Below are positions 20,111-30,554 of a DNA stretch of 64,000 nucleotides, piece by piece. This DNA comes from Bactericera cockerelli. Its lineage: Eukaryota; Arthropoda; Insecta; Hemiptera; Triozidae. The stretch lies in NCBI GenBank assembly GCA_024516035.1, contig CM044961.1, positions 990,020 to 1,054,019 of the forward strand. Reading direction: 5' to 3'. The notes under the pieces were generated by a model that worked only from the letters and a program-made list of their open reading frames with translations, ran no database searches and was not told the origin of the DNA. A program made the translations under genes and the position numbers. Each line of letters opens with the position of its first letter. The stretch's first letter is position 1.

Positions 20111-20535
20111 ACTTAAACTTTATTTCTTTTTACAAAATATTTATAAAATAACACTAATTCTATTAAACTATTACTAATTAAAGAGAGGTCTTTAACAATC
20201 GAAGTCCTTGTCGAAACATTTTTTTAAAAGTTACAAATAAGACTCCGGCCATTTACAAAAACCATAGTGGCGACTAAGTACAGGGTTCTTGCTTGTGCAC
20301 CAGACAGGTGGATACATAATGCCTGGGGCACTATCACACCACCCTGTATGGATCTTTATTTCATGTTTTTTTTTTATACAAATTATACATTATACACTAC
20401 AATTTTTTTTTACAATACAAATTGTATGTGTGTAGTTGAATACATGTTAATAAAATCCTGCACAATACATTGATGGAGTTATGATGCTCATATTAGAAAA
20501 GCTTGAACAACTTTATTATCTTTTATTAGTTTTCA
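20111..20535. other. AT-rich stretch
   Basis: Nothing recognisable. The 20267-20473 plus-strand frame has no family resemblance and no splice-site context that convinces me. Confidence 0.35.
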
Positions 20536-20955
20536 AGGGAGACTTTTCCCTTTGTATGCTATCTCTCTCCTTTTATATCTATCTCTTTATTTTTCTGTCT
20601 TTTTCTTTCTTTATATTTTTTTTTTCTTTCTTATTACATTCCATCCCTCAAATTCTATCTCTTTTCTATTCTATGAATCTCTCTATCTCTTTCTTTCTTT
20701 TTTCCATCTCTCTGTTCCTTTCTTTCTCAATTATTTTCATTTCTCTTTTTCATTTTTCTCTCTCTCTCTTTTTCTTTATCTTTATCTTTATATGTATCTC
20801 TTTCTTTCTTCATTTCATCTTTATAATTCTGTCTCTTTCTCTTTTTATCTTTCTCTCTCCCTCTCTCTCTCTCTTCATGTCTCTCAATCTCTCTCCTCTC
20901 TCTCTCTTTATTTCTTCTTATCTCTCTCTCTTTATTTCTTCTCTTCTTTGAATGT
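20536..20955. repeat. CT-rich low-complexity block
   Basis: (TCTCTC)n, (TTTCT)n and (TCTTTA)n imperfect runs. Overlapping frames on both strands are artefacts. Confidence 0.9.
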
Positions 20956-21126
20956 TTCTCATACACATACTTTCCACAATCTGTTAGCTTGTACTGCATA
21001 GATTCTGCAACGTTACCATCTGTTCCACTTACTTCCCTACCTGCTCCAGGTACGATAACATGGCGGTCACTTTTTAGATGTTTAGAGAGGAATACTAAAC
21101 TCAAATTTAGTATTCCCCTCTAATTC

Positions 21127-21250
21127 GAATTTATATTAACTCAAATAATGAGGAAAAATTCATGCACTGGGTGCGATTTGAACCAACGGATCCCTACACC
21201 ACCTGGATTACCAGACTAGCGCGTTAACCACTTGACTACAAGTGCACGGT
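21127..21250 (-). mobile_element. tRNA-derived SINE, family D (head and partial body)
   Basis: On the minus strand: GTGCACTTGTAGTCAAGTGG, TTAACGCGCTAGTCTGGTAA, TCCAGGTGGTGTAGGGATCC, B-box GTTCAAATCGCACCC and a truncated GAATTTTTCCTCATTATTTG body. Confidence 0.75.
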
Positions 21251-21320
21251 GTTCAGAATAGTAATTAGAGGATCATGTTTTGGTTGACTGTTTTTTTTTT
21301 TTTTTTGTAATGATATTTTT

Positions 21321-21535
21321 AATGGTTTAACGTCGCTTTCAACTGCATGGTCATATCACGAAGGGGGTGTTACCCTCCATTCGCAGGAAACTCACAAACT
21401 GCTACCCACATTAACCTCTCTCAGGGTAGGTTGGGCCGGAATGCCAGCATCACGAAGTATTCACCTCGCTGGACATTGCTTAACTACTGTGATCTTATGA
21501 GAACCGGTGCATTCAACGCGCCATCGACGCTGGCA
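21321..21535 (-). mobile_element. 5S rRNA-derived SINE
   Basis: On the minus strand it runs from TGCCAGCGTCGATGGCGCGT through TTGAATGCACCGGTTCTCAT and GTAGTTAAGCAATGTCCAGC to the body and GCAGTTGAAAGCGACGTTAA. A T-rich tract at 21289-21306 may mark the old A-tail end. Confidence 0.85.
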
Positions 21536-21744
21536 TGTTTGTTTAAAGCAGCTACCTACCTACAATTTACATAATTTCGAACAAGTATTCATCCCTTCAA
21601 CCTTGTGAGTTTAAAACTTTCTCTTCATTCTTGTGAGATCAGAAGTTTCAGTACAACTTTCAATTTCAGTACAACACAACAGGAATAAGTTTCCACACTA
21701 TTCATCTCTCTCTCTCTCTCTCTACCTATTTTTGTTTCTAGAAT

Positions 21745-21960
21745 ACAGGGTGTCTCATTTTATACGAACCAGTGCGATTACTTGGAAACAATCAAATACC
21801 TCGGCCGATTTGTGAAGAACGTCTATACAAAGAGTCATTAATTATACAGAAAATTAATTTTGTCCTCCCAGTTTTAAGGAACATTTTGTCAGAATGAATT
21901 TTCTGTATAGTGAATAGTTTCCGAGTAATCGCGCTAGTGTTTTAAAAATGGACACCCTGT
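21745..21960. mobile_element. Small TIR element with CAGGGTGTC ends, 216 bp
   Basis: The ends ACAGGGTGTCTCATTTTA and (inverted) ACAGGGTGTCCATTTTTA begin imperfect TIRs of about 45 bp that also share GCGATTACT(T/C)GG. Non-coding. The right flank is GTA rather than an immediate TA, so the target site is less clear than for the related elements. Confidence 0.65.
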
Positions 21961-21973
21961 GTAGGTAATACCT

Positions 21974-22180
21974 ATTTTGTCTTCTTCGTCATCTTTTTGT
22001 GCAATATATCCTTCTCTCTCTCTGTATCTGTATCTCCCTCTCTCTCTCTTTCTCTCTCTTTCTCTCTCTCTCCTCCTCTCTCTCTTCTCCTCCTCTTTCT
22101 CTCTCTCTCTCGTTTCTCTCTCTCTCTCTTTTTCTCTCTCTCTCCTTTTCTCTCTCTGTTTCTCTCTCTCTCCCACTTGA
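21974..22180. repeat. CT microsatellite
   Basis: Long (CT)n with TTT interruptions. It is the source of Ser/Leu-rich frames on plus and Arg/Glu-rich frames on minus. Confidence 0.95.
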
Positions 22181-22269
22181 TTATTCACTTTTCCAAACTG
22201 ACAGACAAAAGACAATAAGGCCCCATGTTGTGCAGTGTCTCTTTCTTTCATTATCTTGAAATCCATTCA

Positions 22270-22275
22270 TTGCCT

Positions 22276-22306
<31 letters not shown>

Positions 22307-23235
22307 ATAATTATACCTAACTCTTTCAACACATCTCCTCTTTCCCCTTTTCAAACATCTTTCTCTGTCTCTCTCCCTCTCCCCCAATTTTCTATCATCT
22401 GTTTTTCTCTTCATACTTTCATCCTTTCATAACTCAATCTCCTCTCTCTCTCTCTCACCCACTCGTCCTAATACTCCCCAATACATAATAATATATCACT
22501 CTCTATCTCTCCCCTTATTGCCCAATATTGTCTCTCTCCTCCAATCTATCTCTCCGTCTCTCTCCCCCCCCACTCTACTCTACTCTCTCTCTGCTCCCCT
22601 CTATATCTACCCCAATCTTCTCAACACATCCCCTTCTCTGTTTTTATTCTCCTCCTCCTCCAGTCCTGCCTCTCCCCCAATCCTGTCTTTCCATCTTTAT
22701 TGCCCCCAATCTTCTCAGCACATCCCCTTCTCTCTCTCTCTCTCTCTCTCTCTCTTTTCTCTCTCCCCTCCACCTCCTCAATCCAACCTATCAATCCTCT
22801 CCACAATCCAACCTATCTCCACCCAATCCTGTCTTTCCCTCTTTATTCCCCCAATCCTTTCCTCATGCACATTCCTTCCTCCTCTCTCTCTCTCTCTTTT
22901 CTCTCTCTCCTCCTCCTCCAGTCTTCCTACCTATCCCCCAATCCTGTCTTCCCTCTTTATTCCCCCAATCTTCTCAGCACATCCCCTCTCTCTTTCTCTC
23001 ACTCCTCCAGTCCTCTCTCCATCCTTCTCTCTTCTCCTTCTCTCTCTCTCTCTCTTTCTCTCTCTCTCACCTCCTCGTCTCCTCTCCCCAATCTACCTCT
23101 TCTCCTCATCCTCAGCACATCCTCCTACTTTCTCCTCCCACCTCCTCTCACCTCTCAATCTCTCTCCTTCTCCTCCTCCTCCTCTCCCCTCACCTCTCAA
23201 TCCTCCTCCCCAATCTCTCAACACATCCATGATAA
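22270..23235. repeat. CT-rich block with higher-order repeats
   Basis: (CT)n runs are punctuated by a recurring CCCAATC(T/C)TCTCA(A/G)CACATCC word at about 22610, 22710, 22970, 23105 and 23210, spaced irregularly. The long Pro/Ser/Leu-rich plus frames (including 266 codons at 22518-23318) follow the repeat and are not credible proteins. Confidence 0.85.
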
Positions 23236-23387
23236 ATGAGCTTTCTCCGAGCAAGACAGGCATACTGATTACTGAGGCATACACATCAGGGAGGAAACAA
23301 TGGTTCCACCTCCAGTGAGACGCATCGTCTCGGTACATTGTTCTCTCCCGCCGGCGTCCTCTTCATTACCCGGTGCTTTCTAGTCAG

Positions 23388-23650
23388 TAAGTAAGTAAAT
23401 CAAGAAATAGATAAATAAATCAATGAATAAGTAAATGAATATATCAAAAAAAAAGAGCAAAAACGAAAAGAAAGAAAGAAATAGAGCAAGAAAGTAAGTA
23501 AGAAAGAATGAGAAAAGAAAGAGATAAAGAAAAAAAAAGAGAAAGAAAGAAAGAGAAGAAGAAAGACACAAAGGATAAAAAGAAAGTAAGAAATAAAAGA
23601 AAGAGAATAAGAATGAAAAGGGGAAAAAAAGAAAAAAGGAGGGAAAAAAA
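23388..23650. repeat. AAG/GAAA purine-rich block
   Basis: Imperfect (GAAA)n and (AAAGA)n runs, preceded by AGTAAGTAAATCAAG-type tetranucleotide repeats from 23386. Confidence 0.85.
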
Positions 23651-23816
23651 CTAACATACCCGTATAAATGTGTTTTTTGTGTTATAGTATCACTATTTAA
23701 GTGGAAGCGCACAATTTCTAGCTCCCAGAAGTATTCCTTGGGCAGAGAGACACAAAAATTGTAAAAAAACTAAAATAAATATACATTATTACATTACATT
23801 ATTTTTGTGTTGTCAC

Positions 23817-23925
23817 AAACTCAAATTCATGAGAAAATTTCACGCACTGGGTGGAATTCAAACCAACGGATCCCTGTGCTACCTGGATTACCAGACCAGC
23901 GCGTTAACCACTTGACTAGAGCGTT
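23817..23925 (-). mobile_element. tRNA-derived SINE, family D (fragment)
   Basis: On the minus strand: TCTAGTCAAGTGGTTAACGC, GCTGGTCTGGTAATCCAGGT, B-box GGTTTGAATTCCACCC and a short body. Confidence 0.7.
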
Positions 23926-24850
23926 AACAACTCAAATAGGTCCTTCAGTACTTCTTATGCGGAGTGGTTATGCAACCATCTTCTTTCAAAGTCATCAATG
24001 TGTTTATTGTTTGTTAAAAGCAAGGATTTAAGAATCCAAGCACTCATTCAGAATGCTGAAAGGCAATAACAACACAAAAAAAAACCAATAAAAAAACAAG
24101 TGCAAGAGTATAGAAAGTACAAGAGTTTCATCATCAGCGAAAACCATCAGAGCCTTTACGACTCTGATGGTTCTTAAAAATCAGGGCCGGTGTTAGAAGG
24201 AACCTGAAATTCTTCACAGGAATATTAATAGGGACAATTAATAGATCTTACAGACAATCTAACGTCCAGAAATGTGAAGAACTAAGTAGATCAAATTTTC
24301 GACGAATACAATACTTTTCTCATTGATAAGGAAAGTAAAAAAGAAAAATGTAACAGAACGTGTCTGATCTGAATACTGTTCTGTTGGGGCAACTTGTTGA
24401 TTTAAAAAAAGGTGCACATCACACACAACTTTTCATTATTCATTACACTCTTACCAATCTACACCAGTTTCTCTCACACAAAACGTCCATCCATGTAGCG
24501 ATCAAATCACTTCTGGTTGTCTGCCAACTTCACGCAGCTCAAGAGAAATTTGTCAAAAAAATCGTTTTACAAAATCGGGCCTGTCAAAAAAAAAAAAAAA
24601 AAAAAAAAAAAAACACCCACACCACCAACAACAACAAAACACAGCAGGAAACATGTGTAATAAAGCGAAGACACTCAAGACAATGTTGTGTTTGTTTGAG
24701 CACAGTTTGGAGCAAGCTATATTTCTTGCTATCAGACAATGTTTTTGATGAAAAAGGAAAGTCTTGATGATGATAGGTTTTGAAATTGTTTTCTCTTCAT
24801 AATTTTCAGTGGAGGTGTTTCTGGGCAGCAGCAAGTCATAGAATAATAAT
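23926..24850. other. Unassigned stretch with a 32-base A run
   Basis: No recognisable genes. A homopolymer A run lies at 24582-24613. The 135-codon plus frame at 24360-24767 runs through it and has no domain I recognise. Confidence 0.35.
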
Positions 24851-24879
24851 AATACTCTTTAGAGGAAGGTTAAAAGTTA

Positions 24880-25012
24880 AAGTTATCATATTAATCACTT
24901 TCGTGATATCACAACTACACAAACTCGCTTTACTAATTTTTTGCTGATACCGAGACTTGAACCACCGACCTCCAGGTCCGTCGCCTTATCGATACTGAGG
25001 TCGGTCTTTAGT
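24880..25012 (-). mobile_element. tRNA-derived SINE, family G
   Basis: On the minus strand: CTCAGTATCGATAAGGCGAC, GGACCTGGAGGTCGGTGGTT (B-box) and the GTAGTTGTGATATCACGAAA body. Confidence 0.7.
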
Positions 25013-25192
25013 GGAAGGTAACCACCAGGCGAGATTAATGCTTAAAGCATTATTGTGTCTTATTATTATGTGGTTCATATTCTCAAATAAATGAAGAAAA
25101 ATGTATGCATTTGTTGCGATACAAACGAACAAAGCCCTACGCTACCTGTATTACCAGACTAGCGCCTTAACCTCTTGACTACCAATGCAGAA
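25013..25192 (-). mobile_element. tRNA-derived SINE, family D, diverged
   Basis: On the minus strand: CTGCATTGGTAGTCAAGAGG, GCGCTAGTCTGGTAATACAG, a degraded B-box and the 3' part TTAATCTCGCCTGGTGGTTACC. It lies tail-to-head against the family G copy. Confidence 0.65.
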
Positions 25193-25229
25193 TGGTAACA
25201 GAAAGCAAATAATGCTCGTGATTCTCGAT

Positions 25230-25320
25230 TAAGGTAGTAATCGATAAATTACAAATCGACTAGCTACTAATCAATTACTATTATCAGAATCGATTCTAAT
25301 CGATTAATCGATTACCTCAA
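25230..25320. repeat. ATCGATT-rich palindromic cluster
   Basis: Overlapping AATCGAT/ATCGATT words (AATCGATTCTAATCGATTAA) make several short palindromes in 90 bp. Nothing identifies it as a particular element. Confidence 0.5.
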
Positions 25321-25639
25321 TTTTCAACCAATCGGAGCATCACTAAAGGATGCTAGAATAGTCCATTTTGAATAACTGTAAGCATGGCTAGAACAGCTCT
25401 TTTTTGTTGTTGAAACCAGCTTGGCTACAGCTGGGGTTCCTATGGTCTCCAGCCAACTTAAGTGGAAAAGTTGGATCGTCCTGAACCACATGTTCTTTGT
25501 GCGATCAAACATCGTGAGAACTTTGGGCTATTTCTTTTCAAGCCATTCAACCCTTCAGAAACTGCTAGCCTGGTTTGTTAGGTTTGGCTAGTCCATTCTC
25601 TGTTTATAGTCCTCTATTAGCAAGACAAGTACAGCTCTA

Positions 25640-25930
25640 TTGGTCACAGTACTGCGATGTGAAGGTTCTGGAGGCCCTTCCATATTAATTAGCTCCATGG
25701 TTATAGAATATGTAAATTACATGACGTCATATTATATAATACTGTCCTAGGGGCCCCTCCATATTAATTAGCTCCTTGTTAAAATAATATCTCAATGACA
25801 TGACACCATATTATAATACTGCCATAACGTGTAGATTAAGAAGTGTGGAAACCACCCCCCGCCGGCCTACATCTTCGCGTCCTCAGCACTAGACAGCGCT
25901 TGTATCGCCGGAGACGGATCCTCTCCTCGC
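25640..25930 (+). repeat. Dispersed repeat with internal tandem (related to 28540-28680)
   Basis: CCATATTAATTAGCTCC...ATATTATA(A)TACTG occurs twice in tandem (25680 and 25757). The following GTGTAGATTAAGAAGTGTGG...TATCGCCGGAGACGGAT matches, in inverse orientation, the sequence at 28555-28670. Confidence 0.5.
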
Positions 25931-26149
25931 CCCTCACAAAATTTCTTCCCGGTACAAATGTAAACATAAACATAAAAAGTTCAATTTTTTTCAAGATCGA
26001 GATAGTTTCGGCATTTTTGCTGAAATAACAATAAGTAATTGTGATTTGAGCATTTTGAGCTTGGTTTTATGATAAAAATCTTTTCTAAACTAGTTGTCAG
26101 TACCTTTTTAACTGTTTGATATTATTATGTAACTGTTAAGCTTAATCGC

Positions 26150-26539
26150 AAAAAGGATACCGAGGAAGATATTTGCAAAGTGTTACGTGTGGTGCTGTAT
26201 GGAGCAGAGACGTGGACGATGAGAAAGAAGGAGGAAAAATATCTGGAGAGCTGCGAGATGTGGGTGTGGAGAAGACTAGAAGGAATCAAGTGGTCAGATA
26301 AAGCCAGAAATGAAGAAGTATTTAGAAGAGTTGGAGAGAAAAGAGAAATATTGAGAACCATGAACAGAAAAAGAAGCTGGCTGGGTCTCATACTGAGGAG
26401 AGATTTTCTGCAGAGAATCATCATGGAAGGAAATCTGGAAGGAAGAAGATCAAGAGGAAGAAGAAGGTTTGGAATGCTGACAAACATGCTGAATGGAAGA
26501 ACATTTGAACAAATGAAGGAGGATGCCCAATGCCCATGA
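26150..26539 (+). pseudogene. LINE reverse transcriptase, C-terminal remnant
   Basis: About 120 codons remain, with VVLYGAETWTM, then a CEMWVWRRLEGIKWSDKA segment, NEEVFRRVGEKREILRT and a RSWLGLILRRD segment (usually GHILRRD), followed by GRRSRGRRRFGML. This order is the conserved post-RT C-terminus of a large class of insect non-LTR retrotransposon ORF2 proteins. The catalytic RT and endonuclease parts are missing (5' truncation), and the conserved G-H of the last motif reads G-L. A 5S-SINE lies 30 bp downstream. Confidence 0.75.
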
Positions 26540-26569
26540 TCGAGTAAAGTGGAGAACGTCAAGTTGAAA

Positions 26570-26788
26570 CCTATTGATGGCTCGTTGAATACACCGGTTC
26601 TCTTAAGACCACCAAAGTTAGGCAACGTCCAGCGAGATTAGGACTTGGATGCTGGCTCTTCTCGGTGCAACCCAGGCTGGGTGAGGTTAATGTGGGTAAC
26701 AGGTTTGTTAGTTTCCTGCGAGTGGAGGGTTGAACCTCTGTCATAACTGACCATAAAGTTGAAATATGACATTAAACTCTAATAAAAC
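26570..26788 (+). mobile_element. 5S rRNA-derived SINE
   Basis: TTGATGGCTCGTTGAATACA...CACCGGTTCTCTTAAG and AAAGTTAGGCAACGTCCAGC, then GAGATTAGGACTTGGATGCT (5S-like) and the body CCCAGGCTGGGTGAGGTTAA. The 3' end is diverged. Confidence 0.85.
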
Positions 26789-27687
26789 ACACTAATAATA
26801 CAAAAGGATTGGTGGGACATGAGTTTTCTTTCCTTCCAACCTGGGTGTTTTCTGTACTAGAAACCACTGGGTTGGAAGGATCTAACTCTCATCAAAGCTG
26901 GCTTTCTTTTTTCAAGTAAAGTGTCATGAAAATTAAGTCATGATTTTTGTTCTTTCTAAGTCTGTAGACTTAAGAAGCAAGGGAAAAAATGGAAATATTT
27001 AGGGTGAAATTAATAGACATTGATGACTTCAGCATTGGTTATCCTATGCTAAGTAATACGCAAATCTAGATTTAGTGTCCAAGAGGTATTACAATTTTTT
27101 TAAATATTAACTTTGGCCTTAAGAAACAATACATTAAGGATGTTATAAACTTTTTTTCTAAAATATTTTGTTTTGCAAGTTTACATTTTTGTTTCCATAA
27201 GTTGTAATAATTTTTCCTGTATTGAGTGTAAATCCTTAGTCTAATTTATTTTATACAAAACAAAAAAAATTGCGTGTGTTCCCTGAACTGTGCTAGAGAA
27301 TGTATATTGGTATCTAATTTCTTATACTTTACTTATTTTATGTTGATCAACAAAATAATGAAAATATAAGTATGTTACATTTGTGTATAAACATGATAAT
27401 ATTAATTATATCTTTTCTATTTGATAAAGTTTGCAGGAAGGTTTAGACACATTATAGTTAGTATCATTATTAAATTTACTTTGGTTCATATGGGCTGTGT
27501 GGGCCCCAGAGCAATAAGAGTGCAATTACCTCCACTACAGTACATAATTATTATTAGAATAGTAAATAAGTTTCTTTGTGTTATTATATCACTATTTCAG
27601 TGGGTAGCATGGAACTAAAGAACTTGCACAAGTTATCTTTTAATATACAATAGCTTGATTTGACCATAATTCCACCAATGGTGTCTG
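26789..27687. other. AT-rich stretch
   Basis: No repeat or gene recognised. An inverted pair of about 11 bp (CCTTCCAACCT / CCACTGGGTTGGAAGG, 26831-26880) is the only structure seen. Confidence 0.4.
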
Positions 27688-27851
27688 CTCACAGTACTCA
27701 CATCAAAGCATCTATTTATTTTTATCTCACAAGGTATATGAGTGGACCCCAGGCATTCAATTAGAGAGAAAAATTATTGTCTCACTGGGTATCGAATGCA
27801 GGTCACTGTGTATGCAAGCCTAGTATGCTACTCACTCAGCCACGATTACAA
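27688..27851 (-). mobile_element. tRNA-derived SINE, family C
   Basis: On the minus strand: GTAATCGTGGCTGAGTGAGT, CTAGGCTTGCATACACAGTG and B-box CTGCATTCGATACCC, then the GGGGTCCACTCATATACCTT body segment. Confidence 0.65.
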
Positions 27852-28364
27852 CTAATTCTTCCCATAGAATAATAGATATCAAGAAGTGCAGTAATCTCTT
27901 TAGCAACTTCTTTATAAGTTGGATGTTGTCTCGAGACACCCTAATAAAATAATAAATTAATTACTTTAATGAGACACAAAGGAAAACTATTACTTGGTAT
28001 CGCTCGTAAATCATATTGTTAGTATTTTGTAATAGGAAGTATTGGGTATATGTATGTACAACATGTTTAAATTGTGCATTTTTTATTGAGGAAAAATGTA
28101 CGTGTCAATCGGGATTTGAACCCTACCGTTTGTTACCATTCAGATAAAATAATTGAGTAGGTAACAGTTACCTACTTACCTGATGCCTATTAATTAATTA
28201 GTTACCTATATGTTGTGTGGCTTATTTCTCATTGAGGAATATTACACAGAAGTTTTTGAAATTTCCTTTATAAACCATTTATACTTCAGGTTAACAGAGT
28301 TTGAACTTTCTAATTTACCTAAATAAGGAAACGATAGTCCCATCTTAAAAAAAAACAGTAATAC
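27852..28364. other. AT-rich stretch with an old SINE trace
   Basis: CGTGTCAATCGGGATTTGAACCC (28099) looks like the inverted B-box of another tRNA-SINE, heavily degraded. Nothing else is visible. Confidence 0.35.
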
Positions 28365-28512
28365 TGTCGTGATTATAGTGCTCGATTAGGACTATCATGT
28401 CCCATTATTCAAACAATAAGTCCAACATAATATAAAAATTCTGAACATGTCACATCTGCATCGTCAACTCTGAGAAGTGGAGAGTGTCGCCTTAACCACA
28501 GAGTCATCGTAT
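28365..28512 (-). mobile_element. tRNA-derived SINE, family E, diverged
   Basis: On the minus strand: CTGTGGTTAAGGCGACACTC, a TGACATGTTCAGAAT junction, then TTGGACTTATTGTTTGAATA and the ATAGTCCTAATCGAGCACTA tail. Confidence 0.6.
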
Positions 28513-28811
28513 CATCTCACTGGATTGAATTAATAACACGTTATGAAGCTATCGAGACAGCCCGCGAGAAATATTCCGTCTGCGGCGATGGTGTCGCGCT
28601 ATGTGGCGTGTCCACGAAGCTGGGGCTCGTTTCCACACTTATTAATCTACACGCTATGATACTGCCTTGGAAAAACTTGTATTGTCAAGCTATGCATGTG
28701 CAGACCTATGGAGAATGCAAGCAAAATGCCGAGAATAGAGAAATATGGAAGAATGTGATTCAAGATATCATCTAGCAACCTTCGGATACGAAGAAGTTAA
28801 ACAAAACAAAA

Positions 28812-28945
28812 CTGCTGTTTCATTCAAAACAAAACTGTTGTTTCATACAAAACTAAACTGTTGTTTCATACAAAACAAAACTGTTGTTTCATACAAAACA
28901 AAACTGTTGTTTTGTTCAAAACAAAACTGTTGATTTGTTTTGTTT
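28812..28945 (+). repeat. 23-bp tandem repeat, ~6 copies
   Basis: The unit is TGTTTCATACAAAACAAAACTGT, with variants. Because 23 is not a multiple of three, the frame cycles (LLFHTK, CCFIQN, VVSYKT), which rules out a protein repeat. Confidence 0.85.
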
Positions 28946-28974
28946 TTTGTAGTCGTCTACACCTCATCACAAAT

Positions 28975-29166
28975 AACAGAAATTTTATATTTAGTCATAA
29001 TTAAGTTAAGTTATTATTATAGTATGTTTTATTAGGAGGACAGAGTACAATAGTAACAGTATAAAATTAAGAAAAACAAACAAATGACAAAATAAATAAG
29101 TTAAAAAGGAAATTACAATAATGTCCTACCTAAAGGACGGGGTTATTGCCTGTGGCAATCTCTTGT
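28975..29166 (-). repeat. LINE 3'-tail-like repeat (paired with 4010 and 62880)
   Basis: GTCCTACCTAAAGGACGGGG and TTATTGCCTGTGGCAATCTC are shared with the other two copies. The mariner element begins immediately after it at a TA. Confidence 0.5.
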
Positions 29167-29167
29167 A

Positions 29168-30062
29168 CGTAGGTAGATCAATAAGTACCCGTGTTTAGGG
29201 ATATGTTACATCATTGGTGAAACTTGTTGATACTTGTTGATGGAACGACATCTCAAATGACCACATCCAAAGTTTGAAACTGATTACTCTCTTAGTTTTC
29301 ATTTATCGGTCACTTGAAGTTGTTGTGTTGCGTATAGTTGAGTGATATGGAAAAAGAACTCTTCAATTTAGAACTCTTCAATCGCAATCCAGATGATTTT
29401 TTGCGTTGAGTTGTGACCGTTGATGAAACCTGGATACATCACTATACCCCAGAAACCAAACAGCAGTCAAAAGAATGGACTTCGGTTGGAGAATCTGCCC
29501 CAAAGAAGGCGAAATCGGTCCAATCGGCCGGAAAAGTCATGGCTACCGTTTTTTGGGATGCAAAGGGAATTATTCTTATTGACTTCTTGGAAAAAGGAAA
29601 AACAATAACTGCTGCATATTATAGTGAGTTATTGACACGATTTGATGCAAAATTGAAGGAGACACGCCCCCATTTGGCGAGAAAGAAAGTCTTGTTTCAC
29701 CATGACAATGCACCAAGCCTCATCTGGAATTGTTGCTGCTAAAATCCATCAACTTGGATACGAATTATTGCCACACCCACCTTACTCACCTGACCTAGCC
29801 CCCTGCGTTTATTTTTTGTTTCCTAACTTGAAAGTTTGGCTCGGTGGAAAGAGGTTCAGCTCAAATGATGACGTCATAAGCCAGACAAAGGGCTATTTTG
29901 AGGAGTTCGAAGGGAGCTACTTTTTGGAAGGGCTAAAAAAGTGGCAGGATCGCTGGAAGAAGTGTGTAGCCTTGAAAGGAGACTACGTCGAAAAATAGAA
30001 CCCAAAAATGTAAGTATCTCGCACTCTTTTTTCAAACACGGGTACTTCTTGATCCGCCCTCG
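29168..30062 (+). pseudogene. mariner element with broken transposase
   Basis: Imperfect 29-bp TIRs (29168-29196 and 30034-30062, 24 of 29 matching, core AAGTACCCGTGTTT) are flanked by TA on both sides. The transposase remnant starts at VVTVDETWIHHYTPE (first catalytic Asp) and continues to FHHDNAPS (second Asp), then a frame change near 29735 leads into LGYELLPHPPYSPDLAP. Mariner transposases are D,D34D; the third Asp codon is here GTT (Val, 29807-29809) in CVYFLF. The N-terminal helix-turn-helix region is largely deleted: the element is 895 bp against about 1.3 kb for intact mariners. It cannot encode active transposase. Confidence 0.9.
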
Positions 30063-30129
30063 TATTATGGATGTATTCGTAGATTAAAAAAAAACCTTGG
30101 ATTTTGGTTCGTCGTGTGAGGCAATCACT

Positions 30130-30285
30130 GCCGACTTCAGTAGCTTAACCGAAGAGGCGCGCAGACGGCGGACTTGTAACCTGGAGGTCGGTGGTTCAAG
30201 TCTTGGATTGTGTGAGGATTTAGTAAAGCCAGTTTGAGTAGTTGTGACATCGCGAAAGTGACTAACACAAATTTTATAAGATAAC
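30130..30285 (+). mobile_element. tRNA-derived SINE, family G
   Basis: CTTCAGTAGCTTAACCGAAG...GGCGGACTTGTAACCTGGAG, B-box GGTGGTTCAAGTC, then GAGTAGTTGTGACATCGCG and AAAGTGACTAACACA. It has a small insertion in the head (GCGCAGAC). Confidence 0.75.
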
Positions 30286-30368
30286 TTTTCAATAACAGAC
30301 GCGTTATAAGGTTGGGTATCATGTATTTTTTGTTTCAGTGTTTTTGAATGGTTTTGGTTGAATAACTT

Positions 30369-30552
30369 TTCGGTAGTTCAGTATACAAGGCGTTGTCCAC
30401 GACGGTCTGGTTATCTAGAGATCGTGGGTTCAAAATGCGGATATACGCACTTGACATTTTACCCTTCCATTATGATTTTTGACAACATAGTAATACGTAT
30501 TGGGCTTGCTGCTGGAATAATGGTACTCATTGGTCCTAAGCGGCCAGTATTA
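30369..30552 (+). mobile_element. tRNA-derived SINE, family E, diverged
   Basis: GGTAGTTCAGTATACAAGGC, B-box GTGGGTTCAAAATGC, then ACAACATAGTAATACGTATT and GGGCTTGCTGCTGGAATAAT. It directly precedes the pogo-like MITE. Confidence 0.65.
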
Positions 30553-30554
30553 TA

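Noticed and set aside
20727..21104. Arg/Glu/Lys-rich minus-strand frame resembling a coiled-coil protein
   Set aside because: It is the complement of the CT block. The charged pattern is the (GAGAGA)n translation.
22518..23318. 266-codon Ser/Pro/Leu-rich plus-strand frame
   Set aside because: It follows CT-rich simple repeats; parallel frames are open too, and there is no domain or non-repeat composition.
28745..28933. Protein with TKLLF/TVVSY repeats
   Set aside because: The 23-bp tandem is not a multiple of three, so the peptide pattern is a frame-cycling artefact.
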